From Rhopalosiphum padi (Eukaryota > Arthropoda > Insecta > Hemiptera > Aphididae), in the NCBI RefSeq assembly GCF_020882245.1, contig NC_083599.1, positions 77,726,339-77,790,338 of the forward strand: 64,000 bases of DNA. The letters run 5' to 3'. Both the position numbers and the translations under genes were made by a program. Of the stretch, positions 54,149 through 64,000 are shown piece by piece; position 1 is the stretch's first letter, and the number at the start of each line of letters is the position of its first letter. Below the pieces are notes generated by a model. It did not search any database. It was given only the letters and a program-made list of their open reading frames with translations, and was not told the origin of the DNA.

Positions 54149-54237
54149 AATGCCTATTGTATCATATAAGTTCAGTTATCCGTTTATTTTCATTCGATTC
54201 ATCGTCGAGTTGTGACGTTATTTATTAGTTTTTTACA

Positions 54238-56205
54238 ATGAACGAAAACGAAATTGTTCAAGCTCTTTGGTCATCAGATGAGTTATCTGAATTTGATGAT
54301 AGTGATGCAGATCCTGACTTTGCTTTGGTAAATATTGCCTAATTTATAATATTTTTTGTATATCGTTTTAAGTGTACAAACGTCAATCGTTTTATCATAA
54401 ATATGTAGATAATGCATAACTTTTATCGTGTATGACCTTACTAATAATAGTAAATAATTTAATATAAAATATATACTACCTATTTCATTTATATAATATA
54501 GGATTCTGATACTGATGATGATATTATTCCTTCGAATAACTCGCATGAAAATTATGCTTCTGACACTGATGATATAATTGCTTCAAATAGTTTAAATGAA
54601 AATTATGACGCTTCTACTTTAAGTTCGTCTGGTTGGGGTCCTATAAACAGTAATGCTTCTAGTCCAGTGTTCAATTCTGAGTCTTTTGGAATCAACCCAG
54701 ACATTCTCGAAACACATAATGATGGTACACCATATGACTTATTTTCTTTATTTATTGATGACGAAGTCTTAAATTTATTAGTTATTGAAACTAACAGATA
54801 TGCTCGTGATTTACTTTCAATTCCTCGTGGTCCAAAATCTAGACTCAATTAATGGGTTGATGTTGACACAGTTGAAATTAAGAGATTTTTGGGAATAGTT
54901 ATGTGGATGGGGTTAAATCCACTACCAACTTTGGCAAGTTATTGGAGCAAAAATGAAATGTATCAAACACATATTCCTAAGTATATGACCAGAAACAGAT
55001 TCGAGTTGCTTTTGAGAACTTTTCATTGTTCAAACAATCAAATATGTCCTAGAGGTGACAGATTGTATAAAGTTCGTGGTTTGGTTGATATGCTAGTGAG
55101 CAAATATAAAGTATGCAACATACCAGGGGAAAATTTGTGTATTGACGAATCGGTGATTCCATTTGTTGGACGTTTGTCGTTCCGTCAATACATAAAAAAT
55201 AAAAGGCATCGATACGGCATAAAAATATTTAAATTATGTATAAATGATGGGTATACTATTGGATTTAAAATATATGCTGGTCAAGAAGCTATCCCGGGAG
55301 TGGCAGTTTCAACGAAAATTGTAATGGAGTTAGCTGCAGATTATTTAGATGAGGGTAGAACCATGTTTACAGACAACTGGTACACATCAGTCAGTTTAGC
55401 AAATGAACTTTTAAGCCGATCAACTAATCTTGTAGGTACATTACGTTCTAACAGGAAGTTTAACCCAAAAGACGTAATAAACGCTAAATTAAAGAAAGGT
55501 GAAATAAAATCAAGCCAAAATGAAAATAATACCGTGATTATGAAGTGGAAGGACAAACGCGATGTACTTATGTTGTCAAAAAAACACAAAGACAATTTAA
55601 TAGAAACAACTAATAAACGTGCTCAAAAATTATTCAAACCAAAAATGGTAATGGATTATAATAAGGCAAAAGGTTTTGTCGATATTTCTGATTTGAGAAA
55701 TTCTTACCACTCACCACTTCGTCGATCATTAAAATGGTATAGAAAAATTGCATTCGAAATTTTACTAAATACAAGTTTATTAAATGCATTGACATTATTT
55801 AATACTGTGACTGGTAATAAAATGGGTGTGACAGAATTTAGAGAAAATATAGTTCAAGCTTTACTAATGAAAACAACCAACATACCAATGATATCCAAAC
55901 CAACTGAAGGAGAAATTCATAAGATTGTTAATTCTAATCGTGGTAGGTGTTCAAATTGTTATTTCGAAATGGTTCAACAAGGTGGAAGGGAACACGCACA
56001 AAAAATTACACGTAAAGTACAAACGAAGTGTCCAGGCTGTTCTAAATATCTCTGTTTGGATTGTTTTTTCAAATTGCATTCAACAAAAAAAAATATAATT
56101 TATAATTATATATTATATAATAATAATAATAATAATATTTATAAAATATTTATGTTTGATTTTATTGATATTTTAACTAAAAAAAGCTTAAAGTGTATAA
56201 TATGA
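54238..56205 (+). pseudogene. piggyBac transposase, two exons, one premature stop
   Basis: Exon 1 (54238-54327) encodes MNENEIVQALWSSDELSEFD, an acidic start; exon 2 begins after the acceptor at 54500-54501. Frame is kept from exon 1 to 56205 except for TAA at 54850-54852, between PRGPKSRLN and WVDVDTVEIKRFLGI. The catalytic aspartates are in CIDESVIPFVGRLSFR, MFTDNWYTSVSLANELL and VDISDLRNSYHSPLRRS. The C-terminal Cys-rich domain reads CSNCYFEM, then CPGCSKYLCLDCFF. A single nonsense change is the only lesion I see. A run of Asn codons (56110-56135) extends the C-terminus. Confidence 0.9.
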
Positions 56206-56470
56206 ATACAAGTTATATAACTTTTTTTTAAATATATTTATGTTTGATTTATTAATATTTTAACTGAAAAAGTTTTAAGTGTATACTGTAGTATAATATT
56301 AATACGAGTTGTATAATTTTTTTTTTTTTGATAATTACATTTTTATTTTAAAAAACATTGAATTTGAGCGTTGTTTGTTGTATTCTGTTTAAAATTTTCT
56401 CCTCTTTCTATTTCATTAAACGAATTGAGCATCAGAAATGGTTCTCAGTGACGTAATCACGAAAAAAAGT

Positions 56471-56608
56471 GAGTACTAAAATTGACCCTCAAACCCTGAG
56501 AGTCAAACGGTGTGAGTACCAGAATTGATACTCAAAGCCTGTAGAATAAAACGTGTTTAAAATGTGTGGCACAGGAGATAAACCACGTGAGTACCAAATA
56601 TGGTTCTC
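56471..56608. repeat. Subterminal palindromes, three right copies
   Basis: GAGTACT-AAAATT-GACCCTC (56471-56490), GAGTACC-AGAATT-GATACTC (56514-56533) and GAGTACC-AAATAT-GGTTCTC (56589-56608). All keep a 20-bp length with a 6-bp A+T spacer. The last one ends 1 bp before the right TIR. Confidence 0.85.
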
Positions 56609-56831
56609 ATGGCAGTCAACTTGTTAATAGATTGGTGAAATCAAAACTTACCTAACATACTTACTTTTGAAGTTTTTGCACGTAAACATTGACCTGTTAC
56701 CTACTTGAGGTGGTTATGCGTAGCAAGTCGAGGGATATTTTCGATTTGCGGAGCGGAGCGACGGCGCCGAGGAGCGTGGCGACGAGTGCCGCAACTCGCG
56801 AATAGACTATGTCCATACCACACACAAAATA

Positions 56832-56859
56832 TGATAATAATAATAATAATAATAATAAA
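56832..56859. repeat. (TAA)n microsatellite
   Basis: About nine ATA/TAA units in the presumed intron after the THAP exon. Confidence 0.9.
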
Positions 56860-56907
56860 CTGTTTGGCATTTGATCATAAAGGTGAACTCGTGAACTTAC
56901 CACACCA

Positions 56908-57112
56908 AGAACAGTTCTTTCTGCAGATGTTATAAAGCGTTTTCGAACAATACCTTCTTCAGCAAAATGAAAACTGCACAAGTACATGCCTCGTTTTAGA
57001 TTTACATAATCCTTACAAGCATTTTTCCATTTTAAGAAATCCTCATTTTTGTAGGAATTGTAAATAATATTTTCGATTTTAAACAGGTTTTAATGATACA
57101 TTGCTTTTTCGG
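56908..57112 (-). pseudogene. THAP-domain exon of the P-element-like gene
   Basis: Starts MPKKQCIIKTCLKSK at 57112, the C..C opening of a THAP zinc finger. A 1-nt frameshift near 57050 follows, then FLKWKNACKDYVNLKRG and YLCSFHFAEEGIV, which hold the conserved Trp and the CxxH pair. The exon ends at TVLGV before a GTAAGT donor near 56908. THAP domains bind the ends of P elements. The catalytic part of the same gene follows below 53911, on the other side of the piggyBac. Confidence 0.75.
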
Positions 57113-57323
57113 CATGATTTTAATAGTTTGTATTGGTTGAGGTGAATGTACACAATTACAAATTAGGAGCCTACATAAGAATACAAGATCAGAAGACGTG
57201 AACACAGAACTGAACATCCATGAATCGAGAACCTAAAAAACAATGTCACCATTAAAACCTACAATGATATAAATATATATATTGTTGAGTATCATAGAGA
57301 TATTGATATGTCTATAGCTAAAT

Positions 57324-60300
57324 CATAGGCGTGCGCAGACTTTTTGCGCAGGGGATGCCAATATATTTAAAAATAACTCAATTTTTATTATCTCCCTTCA
57401 AAAACACACAAATCAGAATTTTTTTTTATTGTATTACATTTACATAACTACAAAGTTCTCAAAATAATAGTATAATAGTAAAATAATAATATTAAATATA
57501 TATTATAGTATATTATATATATATTATAGTCAATATAAGTAAAAATATAATTTAAACTTTGCATTTCATAACTAATTTAATTAATACTTTATTATAATTC
57601 TAATCTTCGGTCAAAAGGATGCAAATGTTTAAATTCATCAATTACTTCGTCATAATTTATTTCTGATGCTAGTTCTTGTTCTACAAATATCAACATCATT
57701 GCATCTAATCTTTCTTGCGACATGCGGCTTCTTAATTTTGTTTTTACCAAACTTAATTTGGAAAAAGCTCTTTCGCAAGAGCAACTTGTCACAGGAATGG
57801 TAGTAAAAAGTTTCAACGCTTTATTTACATTAACAAAATTTTTACTAATTGATAATTTTTCTAACCACTGATGAATTGTTTTGTTTGATGGTCCTGCTAC
57901 AAAATCGGGCAAAGAACGTAGAAGTCTTAATTCCCTTCTAATTCGTCACTATTAAGTACAAACTTCCGTGAAATTAATTCAATGTCAAATTCTTCAGTTT
58001 TTAGTTCTACGACCAATTGCACCAATTAAATTTAATGTTTCCTGATTAAATCGATTTTCAAGACCGTTAAACAAATCATCTAATACAGTGAAGTAAACAT
58101 GACATTTCATCTCACTTTTTTTATCCAAGATGGTATGTTGTGTTTTCATATCATCAATTTTTGTAGCAATCTTCCTATTTTTCACAGGTGGTATCTCAAT
58201 ATTAAATCCATTACAAACAGTAAGAACTTTTTCATAAAGTTTAGAATAGTTATCTTCGTCGTTTCTTAACTCACTAATAGATTTTTTCAATGCATTTACA
58301 ATAGATACTGCATCTAATAAATTCAAGTTGGGTGCTTGTAATTGAGCACTGACAATTTGGATTTGTATTAATATAGGTTTTAACATATATAATGCAAAAA
58401 TAAAGTTGAAATTTTTCATTTGACAGATAAGACCATTTGCTTTAGCCCTCACCTCTGAATATTTAGTGTTTTCAGAAATTTCTTCAAGACACTGAATAAC
58501 AGAAGAAAAGTTTTTTTCTACAGCTGTAACAGCTTCCGCACGACATGCCCATCTAGTTGTTGAAAGTGTTTTGAGAGTTTTCAATCTGGAATTTGTTTCA
58601 TTAACAATTTTTTCAAAAACAGCATGCCTCACTGGACTCCCTTCAATGAAACTGTAAATTAGCTGGACACATCCAAAAAAATCAAAAACAACCCGGTTTT
58701 TATTCCCTAAGCTATCAACCAATACCAGATTTAGGCAATGGCCATAGCAGTGAACATACATTGCAGATGGATTGATTTCTTTGACTTTAGACTGTACACT
58801 ATTAAATTTTCCACTCATAGCTGAAGCTCCATCAAAACATACAGCTATAACCGATGTCCAATTGATATTTAACTGCGCAATTTTGTTTGTTAAGCTATTA
58901 AATATTGTATTAGCATCTACTGCAGTCAAACGTTGAATACCAATAAATTGCTCAACGGGCTTACATAAATCTTCATCAAAGTAGCGTACAGCCACAGCCA
59001 TCTGTTCATGGTGTCCCACGTCACTAGTTTCGTCGGCCATTATCGTGACGAGGCGATTGTTTATTTTTTTTTCAATACTTCGTTTCATTACATTGTTGAT
59101 AGAAGTCAATAAATCATTTTGTATATGGTTGCTCAAGTACTTAGCATTTTGCGGCCCTTTTTCCAAATGTTTTTGCAAAGTTAAATCATATTTTTTTTAA
59201 ATGTCCACAATATCTAAAAATAAACCCTTACACACATCTGAACTTTTTTCTAAGTGCCCTCTAAATGGTTTGCCACTTTTAGCTAAACACAAAGTAATAT
59301 CTATCAATCGATGCATGATGTTACGATTGTGCAAACGCTGCTTTTCTCTTTCACTAATAGATACTAATCTAGATTCATCCAAGGTAACATCAATTGGTTT
59401 ACAATTTGAAAAGTTATGATACGCTGTCATGCTAAAATTATGGGAGATTGAATTTTGGTGTTTTTTAAATTTTGTAGTAGAAGTACTCCAATTTTTAAAA
59501 CCTTTTTGTGAAAAAGCAAAGTCTACTTGTCCGGCATTTAACCCTGGAGCTGTATTAAACATCCGACATACGAAACAAAATGCTCTGTCAAGTTTCACAC
59601 TATATTCTAACCAGCTAAAATCATCATACCAGGAACTTTGGAAACTCCGTGCTCTATTTCCAAACTGTGTCCTGGGATACATTTTTAATTTTGGTTGGAA
59701 TGCCCCTTTAAGTATTCGCTCTTTTCGTTCTAACTGAAGAGATGGTATTGGGTTTACAGGATCATCAGGGTCACATAGTGAATCTAATTAGATTAGAAGA
59801 AAATACATTGTAAATGTGAATTCAAAGATTAAAATACTCACAATATGTATTTATTAGTTATTACTGTTAGTACACATAGCGTTATAATAATTATTATTAT
59901 TATACAATGTTTAGACATAAATGTTAGAATTAATTATTAATGCAAATAAATATTTATGTAACAATCTAACAGTGAACACTTAATATACAATTAATACACT
60001 CAATGCTAATTATAATTACCTACTAATTAATATTATTACAATTCATACAACAGTTATTAACTAAATATTTATAATATGAACATATTTATAAAATATATTT
60101 CATTTATACAATCACATTATGACACTGAAATATTCAACACAAATATCCAACACAGATCACAGGCAATATTGTTTGATGTTGTATTAATACTAAAATACCT
60201 AGTGGTACTGGTACATTAACAGTATTTGACCAATTATCATGATCCGTTTTGGGTTGCTCAACAATAACTTTATTATTCTGTGCAAATGGTACCGGATCAT

Positions 60301-61040
60301 CTGGATCAATGTTGACTAAATTAATTTAAATTATAGATATTAGTTCATAGTTTACAAGCTTAAACTAAAACAAAGAAACAGCTCACACAATATAAAATAT
60401 CAACTTACCAGAATACAGTTTTAATGATTTTGGTTTGAAAAAATCATGCATAGTTTTCATTTTTTTGTTTTGGTTTCTATTCATATTCGTATTCTAATAT
60501 TATAATTTACAACGCAATTATGTATAAATAATTAATATTATTGAAATTTGAAATATTTAAAACTGTAAAAGAAAAATAACACCGAATGGCCGAATGATGG
60601 CGAATATAAAACAATTAAACAACTCTATTCATCTAGAGTCTAGACAGTAGTCAGTAGTTTATATTTTGTATCCGTGGTTCAAACAAAACGGTTGTGATAA
60701 CAATTATGATAATTGATAATATTGATAGTTTTCGCTCGAACGATGTAGTTATCAGACTGCTTTATGGTTATTGGTTAGCTTACTTCATGGTTACGACGGT
60801 TACGTGACTGGCGTCGCGGTGATATCGTTAGATTATCCCAACTTCTATTATCAATGGAAATGTACTTGATAAAAAAAAAAAGTAAAATACGTAGCCTGAA
60901 CTGTCAAAAATTACTAAACTGATTTCTGTTTATAAAAACGTTTATGAACTCCTAACTAAAAAATAAAAAATAAAAGCTAACTCCGCAAACCCGCAGGGGA
61001 TGCCATGGCATACCCGGCATCCCCCCTGCGCACGCCTATG
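57324..61040 (-). mobile_element. hAT element (ZMYM1-like), 3717 bp, complete ends
   Basis: Left end CATAGGCGTGCGCAGAC, right end its inverse (CTGCGCACGCCTATG), with further inward similarity (GGGGATGCC against GGCATCCCC). It is flanked by AGCTAAAT at 57316-57323 and 61041-61048. The 8-bp duplication confirms hAT. It contains a three-exon transposase gene with a few lesions. Confidence 0.95.
57592..60482 (-). pseudogene. hAT transposase, ZMYM1-like, three exons
   Basis: Exon 1 (60482-60408) is MNRNQNKKMKTMHDFFKPKS. Exon 2 (about 60317-60203) is NIDPDDPVPFAQNNK to VPVPL. Exon 3 begins near 59789 with DPDDPVNPIPSLQLERKE. The TTF-type zinc finger RSFQSSWYDDFSWLEYS with CFVCRMF follows, then the DUF4371/hAT core: ADETSDVGHHEQMAV, AVCFDGASAMSGKFNS and MYVHCYGHCLNLVL. 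The dimerisation domain ends with TSCSCERAFSKLSLVKTKLR. Lesions are a TAA near 59194 and two frame changes near 58000 and 57930. The start is chosen at the Lys-rich MNRNQ exon, as in family members. Confidence 0.87.
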
Positions 61041-61048
61041 AGCTAAAT

Positions 61049-61584
61049 ATATATATATTTTAAATATAATATTTATTTATTATTTATAGCTATGAATATG
61101 CATTTGTTGAGTATTAAGTATAGTGCTTCAATCTGCAATTTAGAAATGGTTGCTCGCGATGTTAAAACACTTCCCTAGATAGCAATGCAAGTCTTTTTGA
61201 TAAATCTACATAATCATTAAGTGAACACTAATCCAGACCAATTGCCCGACCTGTATATAAGACCGTGTTTAATAATCGCTTATCGCACGCTTCTTCGTCT
61301 TCAGAAACGTGGAAATTATTCGCGCGAAATAAAATACGTTTAAATTTGGTGATTATCGATGTGTGTGTGTGCGTAAACCATTTAATTAATAAATTATTAA
61401 AATTAACACGCAACATAAATTTACAATACATTTCTTGTTAAGCGTTCCCTCAGACTTTGGAGACTTAAGAGACTTAAATTAAAGGGGATGCGGAATCTTA
61501 CTGTAAATAAGAAGGGGGACTCCGTCCCCCCACTTTAACCACTGACTAATAATAAAAATAGTTTGACTCAAAACGATTTTCATG
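61049..61584. other. Interval right of the hAT, no gene seen
   Basis: A+T-rich, continuing the sequence interrupted by the hAT at 57316. A patch at 61500-61530 (GGGGGACTCCGTCCCCCC) is a near-perfect short palindrome. No coding signal. Confidence 0.4.
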
Positions 61585-62235
61585 ATTGCCCATTACCATA
61601 AGATAATATTATTGATTTAAACACCGTAGAAGATAAAATTGCTGGCGATCATTAGTTTAAATCACTTTTGGTAATTATTATTGCAGTTTTTATGTTAAAA
61701 TTAATTAACTTAATGTGTTGAATATATTTTATATTTTATATTTAAGGTTAACAAGCTTTCATACATTGGTGGAAAACATGTAAAAGCTATGGTAAAAAGA
61801 CTTATGTCAAAATTGTTCACTGATAATCTTTTATCTGATTATTCTTATACTGGTAAAAAGGGTAAGAAACCATTCTCAACACTTTTCATCTGTTCAGTTA
61901 TATTTGGTAGGTATCAACTATAATATATTATAATTATAATTTAAGCAGTGACAGTGAAAATATGTTATTTTTATTTGTTACTAATTTAATATTATTTATA
62001 GTTAATATTTTAATTAGAGTGTTTATTATTATTGTATACGTTTTTGTAGGAGCCCCCTCTTCGTATTGTCAGTTTAATACATTATTACAATTTTATAATT
62101 TTTTAAGTTTTCTCTGTATTATTATTAATTAGCCTAAGTAATTATTAAATGTGTGTTGTTTCTGTCTTGCAGCTATACAACATGGACAATTTTATATTCA
62201 CAATAATGAGCTTTACTTTGTTATTTTTAAAATGA
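61585..62235 (+). pseudogene. Second DUF4806 gene remnant, three exons
   Basis: Exon a (about 61585-61670) has DLNTVEDKIAGD with two stops and a GTAATT donor. Exon b (61747-61906) reads NKLSYIGGKHVKAMVKRLMS, then SYTGKKGKKPFSTLFIC. Exon c starts at 62173 with AIQHGQFYIHNNELYF and soon ends. The exon b to c junction is in phase 1 at the position used between exons 7 and 8 of the gene at 8.7-16.6 kb (FQKLGTYRLLI then DAIRIHRKF). The upstream exons are absent. Confidence 0.6.
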
Positions 62236-62666
62236 TAGTAAACTGACTTAATTAGATAATTTAAATATATACAGGGTATCTTTGAAGCTTTTATTCGTAT
62301 TTTAATTGCAAAGCAAATTATAAGCATTTTAAACATTTTTAGAAATTTTAAAATAATCATAACTTGCTTCATAATTAAAATATCAATTTAAAAGCCTCTG
62401 GATATACTAATCTTACCTTAAAATGTTAAATAGGTCATTCACTCTAATTTGAAAAAAAAACGGTGAAAAGCATTTTTGTGAATGTACAATTTGTTATTCT
62501 TTATTGCTTCTAAGACAGAGACAACATATTATGCAGGTTTGGCGATATCTTAATGTTGTTATATTATTGTAATTGTTGATCTTGAGTAAACCTTTATATA
62601 GAAACCTAATAAAAATAGTAAAATAAATAAGGCTATAATGATAAAGTAGTATTAACTATATTGTAT
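62236..62666. other. A+T-rich interval
   Basis: Contains ATATACAGGGTATC near 62268, related to the ACAGGGTGATTTTTTT start at 62667. Nothing else recognised. Confidence 0.35.
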
Positions 62667-62990
62667 ACAGGGTGATTTTTTTTTATCGAAGAACACTCAT
62701 TATTTCAAAAAGTATAAACTTTTTTTCAATTTTTTTTTTTCAAAATTTTTAGTTTTATGCTTTTCTAAAACTATGTAAAATTTTTATTTTTTTCACTTTA
62801 ATATTTAATAGTGAAATCACTATCAACTTTTGATTTTCAAATGGCAACCTATACTTAAAATGTTATAAAATAGTAGGGATATTTTTTTTATGAATTCTAA
62901 CGTTTAAATTACTATTTTCATTTAACCGTTCGCGAGTTATAGCTTTTCAAAGTTGGGCGGTTTTCGATTTTTATTGCTGAAGACCAGTAG
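62667..62990 (+). repeat. Probable dispersed repeat beginning ACAGGGTGATTTTTTT
   Basis: Starts TACAGGGTGATTTTTTTTTA, a sequence type I associate with ends of abundant short repeats in aphid genomes. T-rich text continues to GAGTTATAGCTTTTC around 62950. No coding capacity; the right boundary is not seen. Confidence 0.4.
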
Positions 62991-63565
62991 CCACATGGGT
63001 AATAAATAATAATAATAGGTACATATTTTCACATGTAATAAACTCGTTATCGACTATCGTTCAACACAGTAATGACAATGAACTTTGTACCTGTAGGTTA
63101 CAAATTAATTGTTATAACTAATTTAGATAATAATTAATAACGGAGTCGTCCGAAAGTCTAACCTGCTATTATCTAATACAAAATTATGGACTGGAAATTA
63201 TGACCGAAAATGTCATGTAAATATTATGGTGGGGGTATCCATACGATTACAGCGCTATCTAGTTATCTTTATTATCTATGTTACTAAATAGATATACTAT
63301 TTTGTCATGGTCAGTGGTATAAGATGGTATAAGAGTGGTGTATGGTCTATGTTTATTACAAATTTGAAATTATAATATTTACGTTATTATCATTTACGTG
63401 TCATGGTGGTATGATATTGGTTATTGTAGTTAAAAGTTATTAAGTTGATTATGAATATATTATACTTGTAAGTAACGTGTGACAATTTTGTGGATCTCAT
63501 CACTCCTTTAACTGTGGTTTTAAGTACATATACCATTAGAAATTCGTGAAAAGTTTGCTACCGTA
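62991..63565. other. Interval without recognised features
   Basis: Mixed A+T-rich text, no ORF of note, no terminal repeats detected. Confidence 0.35.
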
Positions 63566-64000
63566 AAATGGGGTGAATAGGAACATAGAGGCGAATAGGA
63601 ACAAATTTAGAAAAAAATGTTGTTATCCATGATAATAACTTGAATTTTCAACTTTTTGTGATTGTAACAATTTTAGTTTGTTACAAATGTCGTTTGGATC
63701 ACTTTGATCGTACTCGTTATTGATAAGATTTATTTTACCTCCAACAATTACGCATTATCATACATGTGACAAATGTTATCATTTTTGTTTTTATGAAAAA
63801 CATTATCAGATTTTCATTTACACACTCAATGTAAGTACTTGAAAACACATTATTTGTATAGTTATGATATATTAATATAGATCTGCAACATTCAAAACGA
63901 ATAAAAACGTTTTTTTTGGTACTTATTGTTATCTAAAACATGTTGACTACGTTTTTAGTATGAATTGGGGTGAATAGGAACACACATTATTTTATGTTTT
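63566..64000. repeat. GGGGTGAATAGGAACA direct repeats
   Basis: Copies at 63570-63585 and 63967-63982, with a shorter one at 63591-63603 (GCGAATAGGAACA). The first is preceded by CCGTAAAAT, the last by GTATGAATT. The spacing of about 400 bp suggests a short element extending past the window edge. Confidence 0.55.

Larger units (their letters stand above)
53912..56623 (+). mobile_element. piggyBac element, 2712 bp, complete ends
   Basis: Perfect 14-bp inverted repeats CAAGTTGACTGCCA (53912-53925 and 56610-56623) are flanked by TTAA at 53908-53911 and 56624-56627. TTAA specificity is diagnostic of piggyBac. It carries one transposase gene and an array of palindromic subterminal repeats. It lies within an intron or spacer of the minus-strand P-element-like gene, in the opposite orientation. 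Confidence 0.95.

Noticed and set aside
54283..54546. 87-residue minus-strand frame across the piggyBac intron
   Set aside because: Opposite to the transposase exon-intron border and without any recognisable domain.
56610..56627. Reading the TTAA-flanked insert as a non-autonomous MITE
   Set aside because: It contains a nearly complete piggyBac transposase gene with catalytic aspartates.
1..64000. CRISPR array, bacterial operons, tRNA or rRNA genes
   Set aside because: No regularly spaced identical repeats, no cloverleaf or rRNA core motifs seen; introns and TE content show a eukaryotic nuclear genome.

Overview
This window looks like repeat-dense nuclear DNA from an insect, most likely an aphid or a close hemipteran relative. 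The evidence is the strong A+T bias, short GT-AG introns of about 70 bp, and the mix of insect transposable elements (TEs). Those include RTE- and Jockey-type LINEs, three Helitrons plus one Helentron, hAT elements of the ZMYM1 and ZBED5 types, piggyBac, a P-element/THAP relative, a TNP2-like transposase and DUF4806 genes. The species call is by pattern recognition only. I see no clearly single-copy host gene, rRNA, tRNA or CRISPR array.

Layout. 1-5.2 kb: two RTE-type LINEs on the minus strand, the second split by an 875-bp solo LTR with an AACC target duplication. 5.3-6.8 kb: minus-strand spliced remnant with Mutator-like and YqaJ-exonuclease similarity. 6.8-18.1 kb: three plus-strand genes in a row (TNP2-like transposase, an eight-exon DUF4806 gene, a third conserved gene). 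A perfect-TIR MITE and a complete, apparently uninterrupted Helitron (10673-15708) sit in one intron of the DUF4806 gene. 18.8-20.4 kb: Tc1/IS630-like DDE transposase. 20.5-24.7 kb: a Jockey LINE inserted in an ATCATG-rich tandem repeat. 24.9-26.8 kb: non-coding, with a dispersed GCCCTTTTGGC motif.

26.8-38.5 kb: a degraded virus-like or Polinton-like element, cut by a non-autonomous hAT (TSD ATTTTGTT), a ZBED5-type hAT remnant and a minus-strand Helitron. 38.7-39.5 kb: hAT fragment. 40.0-45.0 kb: a third Helitron with an OTU protease domain, carrying an unidentified 1035-bp insert with a 14-bp direct repeat. 45.3-46.3 kb: hAT end and an unidentified remnant. 46.7-50.9 kb: minus-strand Helentron with a PIF1 helicase-endonuclease fusion but no Rep core. 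51.6-57.1 kb: P-element/THAP gene split by a 2.7-kb piggyBac. 57.3-61.0 kb: complete-ended hAT. 61.6-62.2 kb: second DUF4806 remnant. 62.2-64.0 kb: short dispersed repeats.

The window is a layered record of insertions: exact ends and target duplications order many of them. The Helitron at 10.7-15.7 kb is the only large element whose coding region I read as unbroken. The best candidate for an undescribed unit is the 6.8-18.1 kb trio of transposase, DUF4806 protein and a third conserved protein. The DUF4806 family recurs at 61.6 kb with a matching intron.
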